Of a stretch of DNA of 64,000 nucleotides, positions 28,722 through 38,162 are shown in pieces. The DNA comes from Bacteroidales bacterium. GTDB lineage: Bacteria > Bacteroidota > Bacteroidia > Bacteroidales > VadinHA17. The notes below the pieces were generated by a model. The model searched no databases, was not told where the DNA came from, and was given only the letters and a program-made list of their open reading frames with translations. The position numbers and the translations under genes were made by a program. The stretch lies in the NCBI GenBank assembly GCA_003141895.1, contig PLNT01000028.1:1-64000 (forward strand), read 5' to 3'. Numbering within the stretch: the first letter of the stretch is position 1; every line of letters starts with the position of its first letter.

Positions 28722-31700
28722 ATGAGAAGAATATTTCAAATAGTGCCTGTAGTTATGTTGCTTTTATCGGTAAATCTTTATGCGCAGAATATCAAAGATA
28801 GTTATTCTTCTTCTTCTAAACTTTCCCATGGATTATGGTTCCGTATTGCATTAACTAAAGATGGTGTATACAGAATAGATTTCTCAAAATTGAGGCAACT
28901 CGGATTACCGGACCCATCCCATCCTAGGATTTTTGGTAACAATTCCGGACAGATGTCATACTATAACGATAACTCACAACCAGACGATTTGAATGAAATT
29001 TCAATTCAAATTAATACCGGGAGTGATGGGATTTTCAATGAAGGAGATTATCTGCTTTTTTATGGGAAAGGTACCCGAAGATTGAAATTCAACCAGAGTA
29101 ATAAAAAATATGATTATCTGCCCCACAATTATTCAGATACGGCATTCTATTTTATAACATCGGATCCATCGCCTGGTAAAGAAATCATTGCATCTATTGA
29201 ACCCACGCAGCCAAATAATTATAGTTCATCCGAATCAGATGTTCTATTTGTCCATGATCAGGATGATGAAAACCTTATCAAATCAGGAAGAGAATGGTTT
29301 CAACCTGTTTCATCTATTCATATTGACCCTGGTTTTGCTGATCTTATCGCATCAGAAAACATAAATTATGACATAAGAGTAGCCGGAAGGGCCTCTGTTC
29401 CAACAATTTTCAGAATTTATGAAGGAAGCTCCCTTAAAAAAAGTATTGAGGTTCAGGGAGTTAATCTTTCCGATGACAACGGTATATATGCCCAGATAAG
29501 TGATTCTTCAGGTTCGATGCAAACCACATCCCAAAATCCAACTTACGATATCAATTTCTTTAACAATGGCGAAACCGGAGCTCATGGTTGGCTTGACCGG
29601 ATAACATTGCAGGGCAGAAGATTAAATTCATTTTCAGGATCGGAAGTGCAATATACCGATTCGAAATCAGCGGAAACAGGTAGAATAACGACATTTTCAA
29701 TCAGATCAACCAACACAGATCCGGTAATATGGGATGTAACGGACCCATTCAATTCTAAACTTATTCAATCTGTAAGAAACGGAGAGAATATTACATTTAA
29801 ACTCGCCACCGATACATTAAAAACATTTATCGCTTTTTCCCCTTCCGGTGCGCTTGCTCCTGTTATTAAACCTGCTGCAATTCCGAATCAGGATCTGCAT
29901 GGGTCTGAATCTGCAGATATGATTATTATCACTCACCCCCTCTTCAAAAGTTATGCAGAAAAACTGGCCGCAATTCATCTGAAAAATGATGGATTGATTA
30001 CTCAGATAGTCACTCCTGAACAAATATATAATGAGTTTTCCGGTGGGATACCGGATATAGTCGCTATCAGAAATTTTTTACGAATGAAGTACTTAAAGCA
30101 GAAAGAAAGTGACCATCCTTTAAAATATCTTCTCCTCTTTGGCGACGGTTCTTATGAGAATAAAACACCTCCACCAGATAATCCGGATTATATACCTACT
30201 TATCAGTCACAGAATTCAAATGATAAAGTATCTTCTTTTACATCTGATGACTTTTATGGTCTTTTAGAGGATGGAGAAGGGGAAGCGGATGGCACACTTG
30301 ATATTGGAATTGGTCGTCTGCCGGTATCGGATACAACCCAGGCCGGAATAGTTCTTTCAAAAATTAAAAAATATCTGGATCCGGCAAATTTGGGCGACTG
30401 GAAAAATGTTATATGCCTGACGGCGGATGACGAAGATGCTAATACCCACATGATTGATGCTGAAGGTCTTGCATCAATCCTGAAAGATAGCGTCCCTGAT
30501 TATAATATTGATAAAATTTACCTCGATGCTTTCAAACAAACAACGACAGTAAATGGACAGTCTTATCCTGAGGTAAATAAGGCTATTAATAATCGCATAA
30601 ATGCCGGATGCCTTATTTTTAATTATACGGGGCATGGTAATGAGAACGGTTTGGCTGCCGAAAGTGTTGTCACAACGAACGATATCAATTCATGGGATAA
30701 CGGCGGAAAACTGCCGCTTTTTATTACAGCAACTTGCGAATTCAGTCGTTTCGATGATATTGTGCTTAACGTGGCTACCAGGCAAATTACAGGTAACCAG
30801 TCTGGCGGTGAAAAGGTTCTTCTGAATAAGAATGGAGGAGGTATAGCACTTATGTCTACCACCAGGGTTGTCTATTCCGCCCCGAATTACGATCTTAACA
30901 GGAACATTTTCAGCGTCGCATTTAATCATGATGCATATGGTAATACAATGGCCTTTGGAGACATAATTAAAATGGCAAAAAATAACTCCGGAACCGGACC
31001 AAACAAACGGAATTTTACTCTGCTCGGTGATCCGGCTTTAAAACTTGCTTATCCTTATCATGGTAAAGTAGTAACTGATTCAATAAATAATGTGTCAGTA
31101 TACAATAATATTGACAGTCTGAAAGCACTTTCCTTTATTACAATCGCCGGGCATGTAGAAAACCTGACGGGTGATACATTACGCAATTTCAATGGTATAA
31201 TTTCTCCCATTGTTTTTGATAAACCAAATAAAATTAAAACTCTAGCTAATGATGGGGGACAAAACATGATTTTTGATCAAATGAACAACATTCTGTACAG
31301 TGGCAAGACGATGGCAAAGAATGGATCCTTCAGATTCTCTTTTATTGTGCCGCGGGATATTAATTACACATTCGGTTCAGGCAAAATCAGTTATTATGCA
31401 AGTAACAACAAAGAAGATATGAATGGTAGTTTTAGCAACATAACCGTTGGAGGGTTTTCAAAGACTATGATTTCCGATACTTTGGGCCCTGATATTAAGT
31501 TATACATGAATGATACTCTTTTCAGGAATGGAGGTCTGACAGACAGTAATCCCAGACTCCTTGCGGTAATAAACGATCCGGATGGTATAAATACTTCAGG
31601 ATCAGGTATTGGCCACGATTTAACTGGTTTTCTTGATAATAACTCCGATAATTCCTTTGTTCTGAATAATTATTTTAAAAATGACTTCAATAATTTCATG

Positions 31701-32132
31701 AAGGGGCGAATTAACTATGATATGTCCGGATTGACTGAAGGTTTTCATTATCTTACAGTTAAAGCCTGGGATAATTTTAATAACTCATCTGAAAAAACGA
31801 TTTCATTTCGGGTTGCAGAACAAAAATTCATGCTCAGAAACCTGATTAATTATCCGAATCCGTTTACTAACGAAACAAATATCATTCTGGAACACAACAG
31901 ACCTGATAACGAGTTAGATATAATTATAAAAATTTATAATATTGATGGGAAAATGATCAGGATTCTTCAAACAAAAATTATTCCCAATGGTTATACATTG
32001 CCACCTGTAACCTGGAATGGAAATGATGAGGACGGACAGAAAGCAGGAAAAGGATTATTTCCTTATACCATAACAATTACTACTGCAAATGGCGAGATGG
32101 CTGTGGCTTCAGGACGAATGATCATTTTGTGA
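28722..32132 (+). CDS. porU: Type IX secretion system sortase PorU
   Basis: The 1,136-residue exported protease belongs to family C25 (gingipain-like). PorU cuts the C-terminal signal from T9SS cargo and links the cargo to anionic lipopolysaccharide at the outer surface. A signal peptide (1-22, ending LYAQ) is followed by an N-terminal beta region beginning SHGLWFRIALTKDGVYRID. The C25 domain (about 390-790) has the catalytic His638 in YTGHGNENG and Cys672 in TATCEFSRFDD. The C-terminal domain (about 1,050-1,136) begins NYPNPFTNETNI and resembles a T9SS signal that PorU keeps uncleaved. ATG 28722 is chosen over a TTG at 28695 because it gives a clean signal peptide. porV follows 54 nt downstream. 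Confidence 0.95.
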   Translation: MRRIFQIVPVVMLLLSVNLYAQNIKDSYSSSSKLSHGLWFRIALTKDGVYRIDFSKLRQLGLPDPSHPRIFGNNSGQMSYYNDNSQPDDLNEISIQINTGSDGIFNEGDYLLFYGKGTRRLKFNQSNKKYDYLPHNYSDTAFYFITSDPSPGKEIIASIEPTQPNNYSSSESDVLFVHDQDDENLIKSGREWFQPVSSIHIDPGFADLIASENINYDIRVAGRASVPTIFRIYEGSSLKKSIEVQGVNLSDDNGIYAQISDSSGSMQTTSQNPTYDINFFNNGETGAHGWLDRITLQGRRLNSFSGSEVQYTDSKSAETGRITTFSIRSTNTDPVIWDVTDPFNSKLIQSVRNGENITFKLATDTLKTFIAFSPSGALAPVIKPAAIPNQDLHGSESADMIIITHPLFKSYAEKLAAIHLKNDGLITQIVTPEQIYNEFSGGIPDIVAIRNFLRMKYLKQKESDHPLKYLLLFGDGSYENKTPPPDNPDYIPTYQSQNSNDKVSSFTSDDFYGLLEDGEGEADGTLDIGIGRLPVSDTTQAGIVLSKIKKYLDPANLGDWKNVICLTADDEDANTHMIDAEGLASILKDSVPDYNIDKIYLDAFKQTTTVNGQSYPEVNKAINNRINAGCLIFNYTGHGNENGLAAESVVTTNDINSWDNGGKLPLFITATCEFSRFDDIVLNVATRQITGNQSGGEKVLLNKNGGGIALMSTTRVVYSAPNYDLNRNIFSVAFNHDAYGNTMAFGDIIKMAKNNSGTGPNKRNFTLLGDPALKLAYPYHGKVVTDSINNVSVYNNIDSLKALSFITIAGHVENLTGDTLRNFNGIISPIVFDKPNKIKTLANDGGQNMIFDQMNNILYSGKTMAKNGSFRFSFIVPRDINYTFGSGKISYYASNNKEDMNGSFSNITVGGFSKTMISDTLGPDIKLYMNDTLFRNGGLTDSNPRLLAVINDPDGINTSGSGIGHDLTGFLDNNSDNSFVLNNYFKNDFNNFMKGRINYDMSGLTEGFHYLTVKAWDNFNNSSEKTISFRVAEQKFMLRNLINYPNPFTNETNIILEHNRPDNELDIIIKIYNIDGKMIRILQTKIIPNGYTLPPVTWNGNDEDGQKAGKGLFPYTITITTANGEMAVASGRMIIL

Positions 32133-32165
32133 GATATACACAATATTAAGGATGAAAAATAGTTT

Positions 32166-32173
32166 TATATTTG
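32166..32173 (+). promoter_or_regulatory. TAnnTTTG -7 box for porV
   Basis: TATATTTG lies 13 nt before the porV ATG at 32187, within the short gap after porU. No TTG occurs at the usual -33 spacing, so porV may use this site in addition to read-through from porU. Confidence 0.35.
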
Positions 32174-32186
32174 TAAAATACCTAGA

Positions 32187-33380
32187 ATGATAAACCTGAA
32201 TATGAAGATAAAGAGAATTGCAATTGTCCTGATTATCATCGCTCTCTCCGGTAAAACATTACTTTTTTCTCAACAGAGTTCCGGAGGACTTAATGCAATT
32301 CAGACAGTTGTTCCGTTTCTTACCATTGCTCCCGACTCAAGAGCCGGTGCCATGGGTGATGCGGGAGTTGCTACCTCTCCGGATATTTATAGTATGCACT
32401 GGAATCCATCTAAATTTGCTTTTATAGATGGAAATGGCGGAATAGGAATCTCTTATTCTCCATGGCTCAGAAATCTGGTACCTGATATTAATATAGCATA
32501 CCTTACAGGATATAAGAGAATTGATACTAAACAGGTAATTGCAGCAAGCCTGCTTTATTCATCTCTTGGAGATGTTCCTTTCACCGATGAATTTGGTAAT
32601 CTTGAACGTACATTCAGCCCTAACGAATTTGCTATTGATGCAGCTTATGCAAGACTGTTCAGCGAAAATATATCCGGAAGTATAGCTTTCAGATTTATAT
32701 ATTCAAATTTGACCGGAGGATCATATTCGGGTGGAGTTGCTACAAGACCCGGAATTTCCTTTGCATCAGATATTTCAGGATATTACCAGAAGAAGATTAC
32801 GCTTTTCAGCAAGGACGCACAGCTGGGAGTGGGACTTAATTTTTCAAACATCGGAACAAAAATGAGTTATTCGCAATCTCAGACTTCTGATTTCATTCCG
32901 ATGAATATGCGTATTGGTGCTTCTGCAACTATTAATCTTGATACCTACAATAAAATTTCTCTTACTCTCGATCTTAATAAACTGCTCGTTCCCACTCCTC
33001 CAATCTACAGCAGTGCAAAACCCGATAGCATTATTAAAGGAAAAGACCCTAATGTTTCGGTTCCTGTTGCAATTTTTCAATCATTTTTTGATGCTCCCGG
33101 CGGATTTAAGGAAGAAATGCATGAAATTACCTATTCTACAGGTATTGAGTACTGGTATAATAATCAGTTTGCTCTCAGGGGAGGCTATTTTTATGAAGAT
33201 CCTTCAAAAGGAAACCGGAAATACTTTACAGCTGGCGCCGGATTCAGGCTCAAAGCCTTCACACTTGATTTCTCCTATCTTATGCCTCTCGCACAAAATC
33301 ATCCTCTTGCTCATACTCTCAGGTTTTCCCTCGCTTTTGATTTCAATGCACTAAGAAACGCAAACAGGTCAAAAGCATGA
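32187..33380 (+). CDS. porV: Type IX secretion system outer-membrane protein PorV
   Basis: The 397-residue outer-membrane beta-barrel protein of the FadL-like PorV family carries T9SS cargo from the translocon to PorU. A signal peptide (about 1-28) is followed by the family opening AIQTVVPFLTIAPDSRAGAMGDAGVATSPDIYSMHWNPSK. Later features are RGGYFYEDPSKGNRKYFTAGAGFRLKAFTLDFSYLMP and a final aromatic strand. An in-frame ATG at 32202 (MKIKRIAIV) would give a shorter leader. It is flanked by porU and overlaps ispF by 4 nt (ATGA), so porU-porV-ispF may be one transcript. Confidence 0.95.
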   Translation: MINLNMKIKRIAIVLIIIALSGKTLLFSQQSSGGLNAIQTVVPFLTIAPDSRAGAMGDAGVATSPDIYSMHWNPSKFAFIDGNGGIGISYSPWLRNLVPDINIAYLTGYKRIDTKQVIAASLLYSSLGDVPFTDEFGNLERTFSPNEFAIDAAYARLFSENISGSIAFRFIYSNLTGGSYSGGVATRPGISFASDISGYYQKKITLFSKDAQLGVGLNFSNIGTKMSYSQSQTSDFIPMNMRIGASATINLDTYNKISLTLDLNKLLVPTPPIYSSAKPDSIIKGKDPNVSVPVAIFQSFFDAPGGFKEEMHEITYSTGIEYWYNNQFALRGGYFYEDPSKGNRKYFTAGAGFRLKAFTLDFSYLMPLAQNHPLAHTLRFSLAFDFNALRNANRSKA

Positions 33381-33859
33381 ACATCAGAATTGGCCAGGGA
33401 ATTGATTTTCACAGACTCGAAGCAGGTTTAGATTTATTGCTGGGCGGAATAAAAATACCTTATAAAAAGGGTTGTGTAGCTCACTCAGATGGAGATATTC
33501 TGATTCACGCAATATGTGATGCTCTTCTTGGAGCAGCAGGTTTAAGAGATATCGGACATTATTTTCCTGATACAGATGCCAGTTTTAAAGACATCGATAG
33601 CAAAATTCTGCTCAAAAGCACTTTTGAACTAATAAAGGAAAAGGGATACTCAATAGGTAATTTAGATAGTACTATTTGCCTGGAAGAACCTAAAATATCA
33701 TCTTTCATCCAGGAAATGAAAAATGCAATTTCAATCATTCTTGAAACACAACCTGAAAATGTAGCAATCAAAGCAACCACCACTGAGAAACTCGGATTTA
33801 CCGGCAGAGGTGAGGGAATTGTCGCTTTCGCAGTGGTTCTGCTAATTAAGAAGGAATAA
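33377..33859 (+). CDS. ispF: 2-C-methyl-D-erythritol 2,4-cyclodiphosphate synthase
   Basis: The 160-residue enzyme of the non-mevalonate isoprenoid pathway makes MEcPP in the cytoplasm. Zinc ligands are Asp10 and His12 in GIDFHRLE and His44 in ILIHAICDALLGAAG. HSDGD, ISSFIQEM and the C-terminal KATTTEKLGFTGRGEGI complete the family pattern. Length is normal. The start overlaps the porV stop by 4 nt. Confidence 0.97.
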   Translation: MNIRIGQGIDFHRLEAGLDLLLGGIKIPYKKGCVAHSDGDILIHAICDALLGAAGLRDIGHYFPDTDASFKDIDSKILLKSTFELIKEKGYSIGNLDSTICLEEPKISSFIQEMKNAISIILETQPENVAIKATTTEKLGFTGRGEGIVAFAVVLLIKKE

Positions 33860-33943
33860 AATCCAAAGACTACTAAATGGGGAAAAATAGAATATAAAGT
33901 TTGTCACAGATTGCATGCTGGTAATGCTGGCTTGCAGACAATT

Positions 33944-35956
33944 CTATGAGGACAACGCGTCATCAATTATTTTATCATCAGCAATATAAGGAATTGTAAC
34001 TTTGAGACCAGGAGTTCTTGCCATTTCTCTATTAAGAGTGAACATCGCTTCTTTATTCCTGGCCCAGCTACGGCGGGCAATTCCATTGTTGACATCCCAG
34101 TGCAGCATGTTCCGCAATTTAGTTTCAGATTCGGAAGTTCCATCAAGTACCATACCAAATCCGCCATTTATAACCTCTCCCCATCCTACTCCACCTCCAT
34201 TATGCAATGATACCCAGGTAGCTCCGCGGAAGGAATCACCAATTACATTCTGAACCGCCATATCGGCTGTGAATTTAGATCCGTCGTATATATTTGAAGT
34301 CTCACGGTAAGGAGAATCTGTGCCCGAAACATCGTGATGATCGCGACCAATAACTACCGGCGCTGAAACTATGCCATCAGCAATGGCCTTATTGAAAGCT
34401 GAGGCAATCTCCATCCTTCCTGTTGCATCAGCATAAAGAATACGTGCCTGCGATCCCACTACAAGATTATTCTTTCCTGCTTCACGAATCCATTGTATAT
34501 TGTCGTTCAGTTGCTGAGTTATTTCAACAGGTGATTCATTGATCAATTTCAGGAGAACGTTAAGTGCGATATTATCAGTTACCTCCAGGTCAGATGCTTT
34601 ATTTGAACAACACACCCATCTGAAAGGGCCGAAACCATAGTCAAAACACATCGGCCCGATAATATCCTGAACATATGACGGATATTTGAAATCACCATTT
34701 GTTTTAAGGATATCTGCTCCGGCTCTTGAAGCTTCCAGTAAAAATGCATTGCCATAATCGAAAAAATAAGTTCCCTGAGAAGTATGTTTGTTTATTGCTT
34801 CCACCTGCCGTCTTAATGATTTTCGAACCTCATCTTTAAACCTTTCAGGGTTCTCAGACAACATCCTGTTCGATTCATCAAAACTTAATCCGGCAGGATA
34901 ATATCCACCCGACCATGGATTATGAAGTGAGGTCTGGTCAGAACCGAGATCAACATAAATATTTTCATCTCCTAACTTCTCCCACAGATCAACGACGTTA
35001 CCTTCATAAGCAATCGACGTAACAGTATCATTTTCTATCAATTGTCTAAGTCTTATTACAAGCTTATTTAAATCCTGGAACATCTCGTCCACCCATCCCT
35101 GCGAATGCCTTGTTTTTAAAGCTTTTGGATTCACTTCGGCAGTTACTGAAATCAGACCTGCAATACTTGCAGCTTTAGGTTGAGCTCCCGACATTCCACC
35201 CAGACCTGATGATACGAATAATTTAATTCCCGGTTTCGATGCCGATTTGCTGATTATCCTTTCTGCATTCAGAATTGTAATGGTAGTGCCATGTACGATT
35301 CCCTGGGGTCCGATATACATATATGATCCTGCAGTCATCTGGCCGTACTGGGATACTCCTAATGCATTGAATTTCTCCCAGTTATCCTGTGAGGAATAAT
35401 TTGGTATTACCATCCCATTTGTCACCACCAATCTCGGAGCATTCTTTTGCGAGGGGAAAATACCCATAGGATGACCCGAATATATAACAAGAGTTTGCTC
35501 ATCAGTCATCTCCGAAAGATATTTCATTGTCAGTCTGTACTGGGCCCAGTTCTGGAAAACTGCTCCATTTCCTCCGTAAGTAATGAGCTCATGTGGATGC
35601 TGTGCTACAGTTATATCGAGGTTATTGGATATCATTAGCATTATGGCCGCTGCACTCCTCGACTTATAAGGAAAATCATCTATGTGACGTGCTTTTACCT
35701 CGTAATCAGGTCTGAATCGATACATGTAAATCCTCCCATAAGTTTTCAATTCCTGGACAAACTCCATGGCAAGGATGGAATGAAATCTTTCAGGAAAATA
35801 TCTCAGGGCATTCTTTATAGCAAGGCGCTTTTCGCTATCGTTCAGTATATCTTTTCGTTTAGGTGCATGATTAAGATTTTTATCGTACGCCTTAATTGCA
35901 GGAAGTTCCGATGGAATTCCTTCTGCGACTTGTTTTTTGAATTCAGAGGTTGTCAT
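33944..35956 (-). CDS. hutU: Urocanate hydratase
   Basis: The 670-residue enzyme of histidine degradation converts urocanate to imidazolone propionate using bound NAD+. Recognisable segments are LITYGGNGAVFQNWAQYRLTM, LVIYSGHPMGIFPS, the nucleotide-binding FVSSGLGGMSGAQPKA, QTSLHNPWSGGYYPAGL, RWVCCSNKASDLE, VGRDHHDVSGTDSPYRET and SLHNGGGVGWGEVINGG. It is longer than the roughly 560-residue proteobacterial enzymes because of extra sequence at the N-terminus and centre; I believe this long form is usual in Bacteroidota. No other hut gene lies in the window. It converges on ispF. Confidence 0.95.
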   Translation of the reverse strand: MTTSEFKKQVAEGIPSELPAIKAYDKNLNHAPKRKDILNDSEKRLAIKNALRYFPERFHSILAMEFVQELKTYGRIYMYRFRPDYEVKARHIDDFPYKSRSAAAIMLMISNNLDITVAQHPHELITYGGNGAVFQNWAQYRLTMKYLSEMTDEQTLVIYSGHPMGIFPSQKNAPRLVVTNGMVIPNYSSQDNWEKFNALGVSQYGQMTAGSYMYIGPQGIVHGTTITILNAERIISKSASKPGIKLFVSSGLGGMSGAQPKAASIAGLISVTAEVNPKALKTRHSQGWVDEMFQDLNKLVIRLRQLIENDTVTSIAYEGNVVDLWEKLGDENIYVDLGSDQTSLHNPWSGGYYPAGLSFDESNRMLSENPERFKDEVRKSLRRQVEAINKHTSQGTYFFDYGNAFLLEASRAGADILKTNGDFKYPSYVQDIIGPMCFDYGFGPFRWVCCSNKASDLEVTDNIALNVLLKLINESPVEITQQLNDNIQWIREAGKNNLVVGSQARILYADATGRMEIASAFNKAIADGIVSAPVVIGRDHHDVSGTDSPYRETSNIYDGSKFTADMAVQNVIGDSFRGATWVSLHNGGGVGWGEVINGGFGMVLDGTSESETKLRNMLHWDVNNGIARRSWARNKEAMFTLNREMARTPGLKVTIPYIADDKIIDDALSS

Positions 35957-36010
35957 GAAATCTGATTGTGAAATATAATGTAAAGTTAACGTATTTTCGG
36001 GAGAGGGAAA

Positions 36011-36049
36011 CCCCTCTGCCGCTTCGCTGGATCTCCCCCAAAGGGGAGA
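36011..36049. repeat. GC-rich intergenic palindrome element (copy 3)
   Basis: CCCCTCTGCCGCTTCGCTGG is followed by ATCTCCCCCAAAGGGGAGA. The CTGCCGCTTCGCT core is shared with the element at 24611. It lies upstream of hutU. Confidence 0.7.
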
Positions 36050-36091
36050 AAAATCTCAGTCTTTATGAAAATTGTGATTACATCAAGAATT

Positions 36092-36133
36092 TTTCCCCCC
36101 TGTCAGGGGGAGTGCCCGTAAGGCGAGGGGTCC
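36092..36133. repeat. GC-rich intergenic palindrome element (copy 4)
   Basis: A CCCCCTGTCAGGGGG palindrome is followed by AGTGCCCGTAAGGCGAGGGG. It is about 45 bp from copy 3, so two elements lie in the same gap between hutU and the zinc-ribbon gene. Confidence 0.7.
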
Positions 36134-36138
36134 AAAAA

Positions 36139-36172
36139 CAAAAAAGCTGACTCCTTTCAGAGTCAGCTTTCT
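36139..36172 (-). terminator. Terminator after the zinc-ribbon gene
   Basis: On the minus strand AAGCTGACTC/GAGTCAGCTT forms a 10-bp stem with a six-base loop followed by a T run, about 20 nt after the stop at 36191. Confidence 0.88.
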
Positions 36173-36190
36173 TTAATATTTTATGGTCGC

Positions 36191-36955
36191 CTACAGGTGA
36201 CCTTCCTTTATAATTTCATCATCCACGAGAATCCGCCCGCAATATTCGCATACTATAATTTTCTTTCTCGATTTTATATCAAGTTGTCTCTGAGGAGGTA
36301 TCTGATTAAAACAGCCGCCACAGGCATCCCTCTGAACAGGTACTACTGCGAGACCATTTCTGGCATTTGATCTTATTCTTTTGTAGGCGGTAAGGAGTCT
36401 TTCCTCGATAATCGCTTCTACTTTTTCAGATTTTTTATATAGTCCTTCTTCCTCCTTCTGGGTATCGGATATAATTTCATCCAATTCTGATTTTTTATTT
36501 TCCAGATCAGTCTTACGATCAGTCAGAGTAGTTTCTGAATCAACAATGACCAGTTTCTTTTCGTCGATCAGAAAGTTAAATTCCTTAATTTTTTTGTTGA
36601 ACAATTCAATCTCCAGGTTTTGATATTCTATCTCTTTGGAAAGAGAGTCAAATTCCCTGTTATTTCTAACGTTTTTTTGCTGTTCCTCATATTTTTTTAT
36701 CAGACCTTCAGCATCAGTAATCTCATTATTCTTCTTTAAAACCGACTTTTCAAGGTTCGATACTTCATCTTTCAGGTTACCAAGTCTTGTTTCCAAACCT
36801 GCTATCTCGTCTTCCAGGTCCTGTACTTCAAGGGGTAGCTCACCTCTCAGTGTTTTAATCTTATCTATTTCTGAATCAACTAATTGTAAACCAAATAATG
36901 CTCTTAATCTTTCTTCAACAGAAATTTCAGATTCATGTGATTTTGCTTTTTCCAT
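36191..36955 (-). CDS. Coiled-coil protein with C4 zinc ribbon (DUF164/zf-RING_7 type)
   Basis: In the 254-residue cytoplasmic protein, about residues 25-195 form a long charged coiled coil rich in Glu, Lys and Leu. The C-terminus has a four-cysteine zinc ribbon, CGGCFNQIPP...CEYCGR. This is the widespread family often found beside nif3, as here, where the gap to the Nif3 gene is 2 nt. Its biochemical role is not established; members have been proposed to bind nucleic acid or to act in cell envelope processes. Transcription ends at the terminator at 36139-36172. Confidence 0.88.
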   Translation of the reverse strand: MEKAKSHESEISVEERLRALFGLQLVDSEIDKIKTLRGELPLEVQDLEDEIAGLETRLGNLKDEVSNLEKSVLKKNNEITDAEGLIKKYEEQQKNVRNNREFDSLSKEIEYQNLEIELFNKKIKEFNFLIDEKKLVIVDSETTLTDRKTDLENKKSELDEIISDTQKEEEGLYKKSEKVEAIIEERLLTAYKRIRSNARNGLAVVPVQRDACGGCFNQIPPQRQLDIKSRKKIIVCEYCGRILVDDEIIKEGHL

Positions 36956-36957
36956 TT

Positions 36958-38052
36958 TTAAAAATAATTTATCGGATTCGTATTTGTTTCTGAAAACCGG
37001 ACTGCAAATTTAGGGAATTTTTTAATAATTAGGCCTTTTAATATTTCAGTTGAGAATTTTTCACTTTCATAATGACCAGTATCAATAAGAAGTATTTTGT
37101 TTTCCGTGTTAAAAAAATCATGATATTTAATATCAGCTGTCAAAAATACATCTGCTCCTGAACTGATCGCCAGATTTAAAAGTGACACTCCCGAACCTCC
37201 ACAAAGCGCAACTTTTCTGACAGGTTTACCTGTCAGCTTTGAATATCTAAGGCCCTTCGCATCAAAAACAGATGAAACAATTTTCAGAAATTCCTTTTCC
37301 GAAACCTGATCATGCAACTTTCCGACACATCCTAAGCCAATTTCTGCATTTTTATTTTTGAGGGCATAAAAATCATAAGCGACTTCCTCATAAGGATGGG
37401 TCTCAAGCAGGGCCCTGGTAACTTTATCCTGCAGGTTGGAAAACAAGATGGTTTCAAAGCGTATTTCATTTTCAAGGTGAAGTTTCCCTTTCTCACCAAC
37501 AAAAGGGTTGGCTTTTTCGTTTGCTCGGAAACTCCCGGTTCCTGATACCGAGAATCCGCACTGATCATAATTGCCTATCTCCCCTGCTCCTGCTTCAAAG
37601 ATCTTGTTCCTGACTTTTTCAAAATGAGATTCCGGAATATAAGTTACAAGTTTCACCAGGGTATTTTCTGAAGGAGATAAAACAACAATATCCTCCAGAC
37701 CAAGTTTTTCTGCCATTTTCCTGCTTACGCCGTCCTTGAAAACATCAAGATTTGTATGCGAAGAATAAATTGCCAGATCATTTTTTATAGCAGAATGAAT
37801 GATCCTCTCGACATAGGATCTGCCTGTCAGGCTTTTTATTCCTCTAAAAATCAGAGGATGATGAGAAACTACGACATCACATTTATGTGCTATGGCTTCT
37901 TCTATTACCTCCCCGGTGACATCAATTGTCACCAGAGCCGAAGATATTTCCGCTTCGGGTATACCGACCTGCAATCCGCAATTATCGTAGTCTTCCTGAA
38001 ATGATAGCGGAACCGCGGTATCGAGATATGAGCAAAGTTCTTTAAGTTTCAT
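36958..38052 (-). CDS. Nif3-like dinuclear metal-centre protein
   Basis: The 364-residue protein of the Nif3/YbgI family (also named GTP cyclohydrolase 1 type 2 homolog) has metal-binding motifs in both halves. These are VVSHHPLIFRGIKSL and IYSSHTNLDVFKDGVSRKMAEKLGL in the N-terminal half, and GGSGVSLLNLAISSGADVFLTADIKYHDFF and LIDTGHYESE in the C-terminal half. Between them (about 125-235) lies the PII-like insert seen in longer members. The family forms hexameric toroids, and the in vivo substrate is unsettled. It is co-transcribed with the zinc-ribbon gene. Confidence 0.9.
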   Translation of the reverse strand: MKLKELCSYLDTAVPLSFQEDYDNCGLQVGIPEAEISSALVTIDVTGEVIEEAIAHKCDVVVSHHPLIFRGIKSLTGRSYVERIIHSAIKNDLAIYSSHTNLDVFKDGVSRKMAEKLGLEDIVVLSPSENTLVKLVTYIPESHFEKVRNKIFEAGAGEIGNYDQCGFSVSGTGSFRANEKANPFVGEKGKLHLENEIRFETILFSNLQDKVTRALLETHPYEEVAYDFYALKNKNAEIGLGCVGKLHDQVSEKEFLKIVSSVFDAKGLRYSKLTGKPVRKVALCGGSGVSLLNLAISSGADVFLTADIKYHDFFNTENKILLIDTGHYESEKFSTEILKGLIIKKFPKFAVRFSETNTNPINYF

Positions 38053-38066
38053 AGCTTTTAATTTTG

Positions 38067-38102
38067 CCTCTCCCTGAATCCCTCCCCCAAGGGGGAGGGA
38101 CT
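38067..38102. repeat. GC-rich intergenic palindrome element (copy 5)
   Basis: CCTCTCCCTGAATCC is followed by CTCCCCCAAGGGGGAG and GGACT. A very similar pattern (CCCTAAATCCCTC...GGGAGGGACT) occurs at 44386. Confidence 0.75.
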
Positions 38103-38118
38103 TAAAATCCTCTGTTAG

Positions 38119-38160
38119 TTCCCCCTTCTCCCCTGGGAGAAGGGGGTCAGGGGGATGAGG
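38119..38160. repeat. GC-rich intergenic palindrome element (copy 6)
   Basis: The palindrome CCCCCTTCTCCC/GGGAGAAGGGGG is followed by TCAGGGGGATGAGG. It lies 16 bp from copy 5 and touches the 3' end of the MerR gene. Confidence 0.75.
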
Positions 38161-38162
38161 TA

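Noticed and set aside
35968-36150. Plus-strand 60-codon open frame between hutU and the zinc-ribbon gene
   Set aside because: It is made of two GC-rich palindrome elements and has no protein-like pattern.
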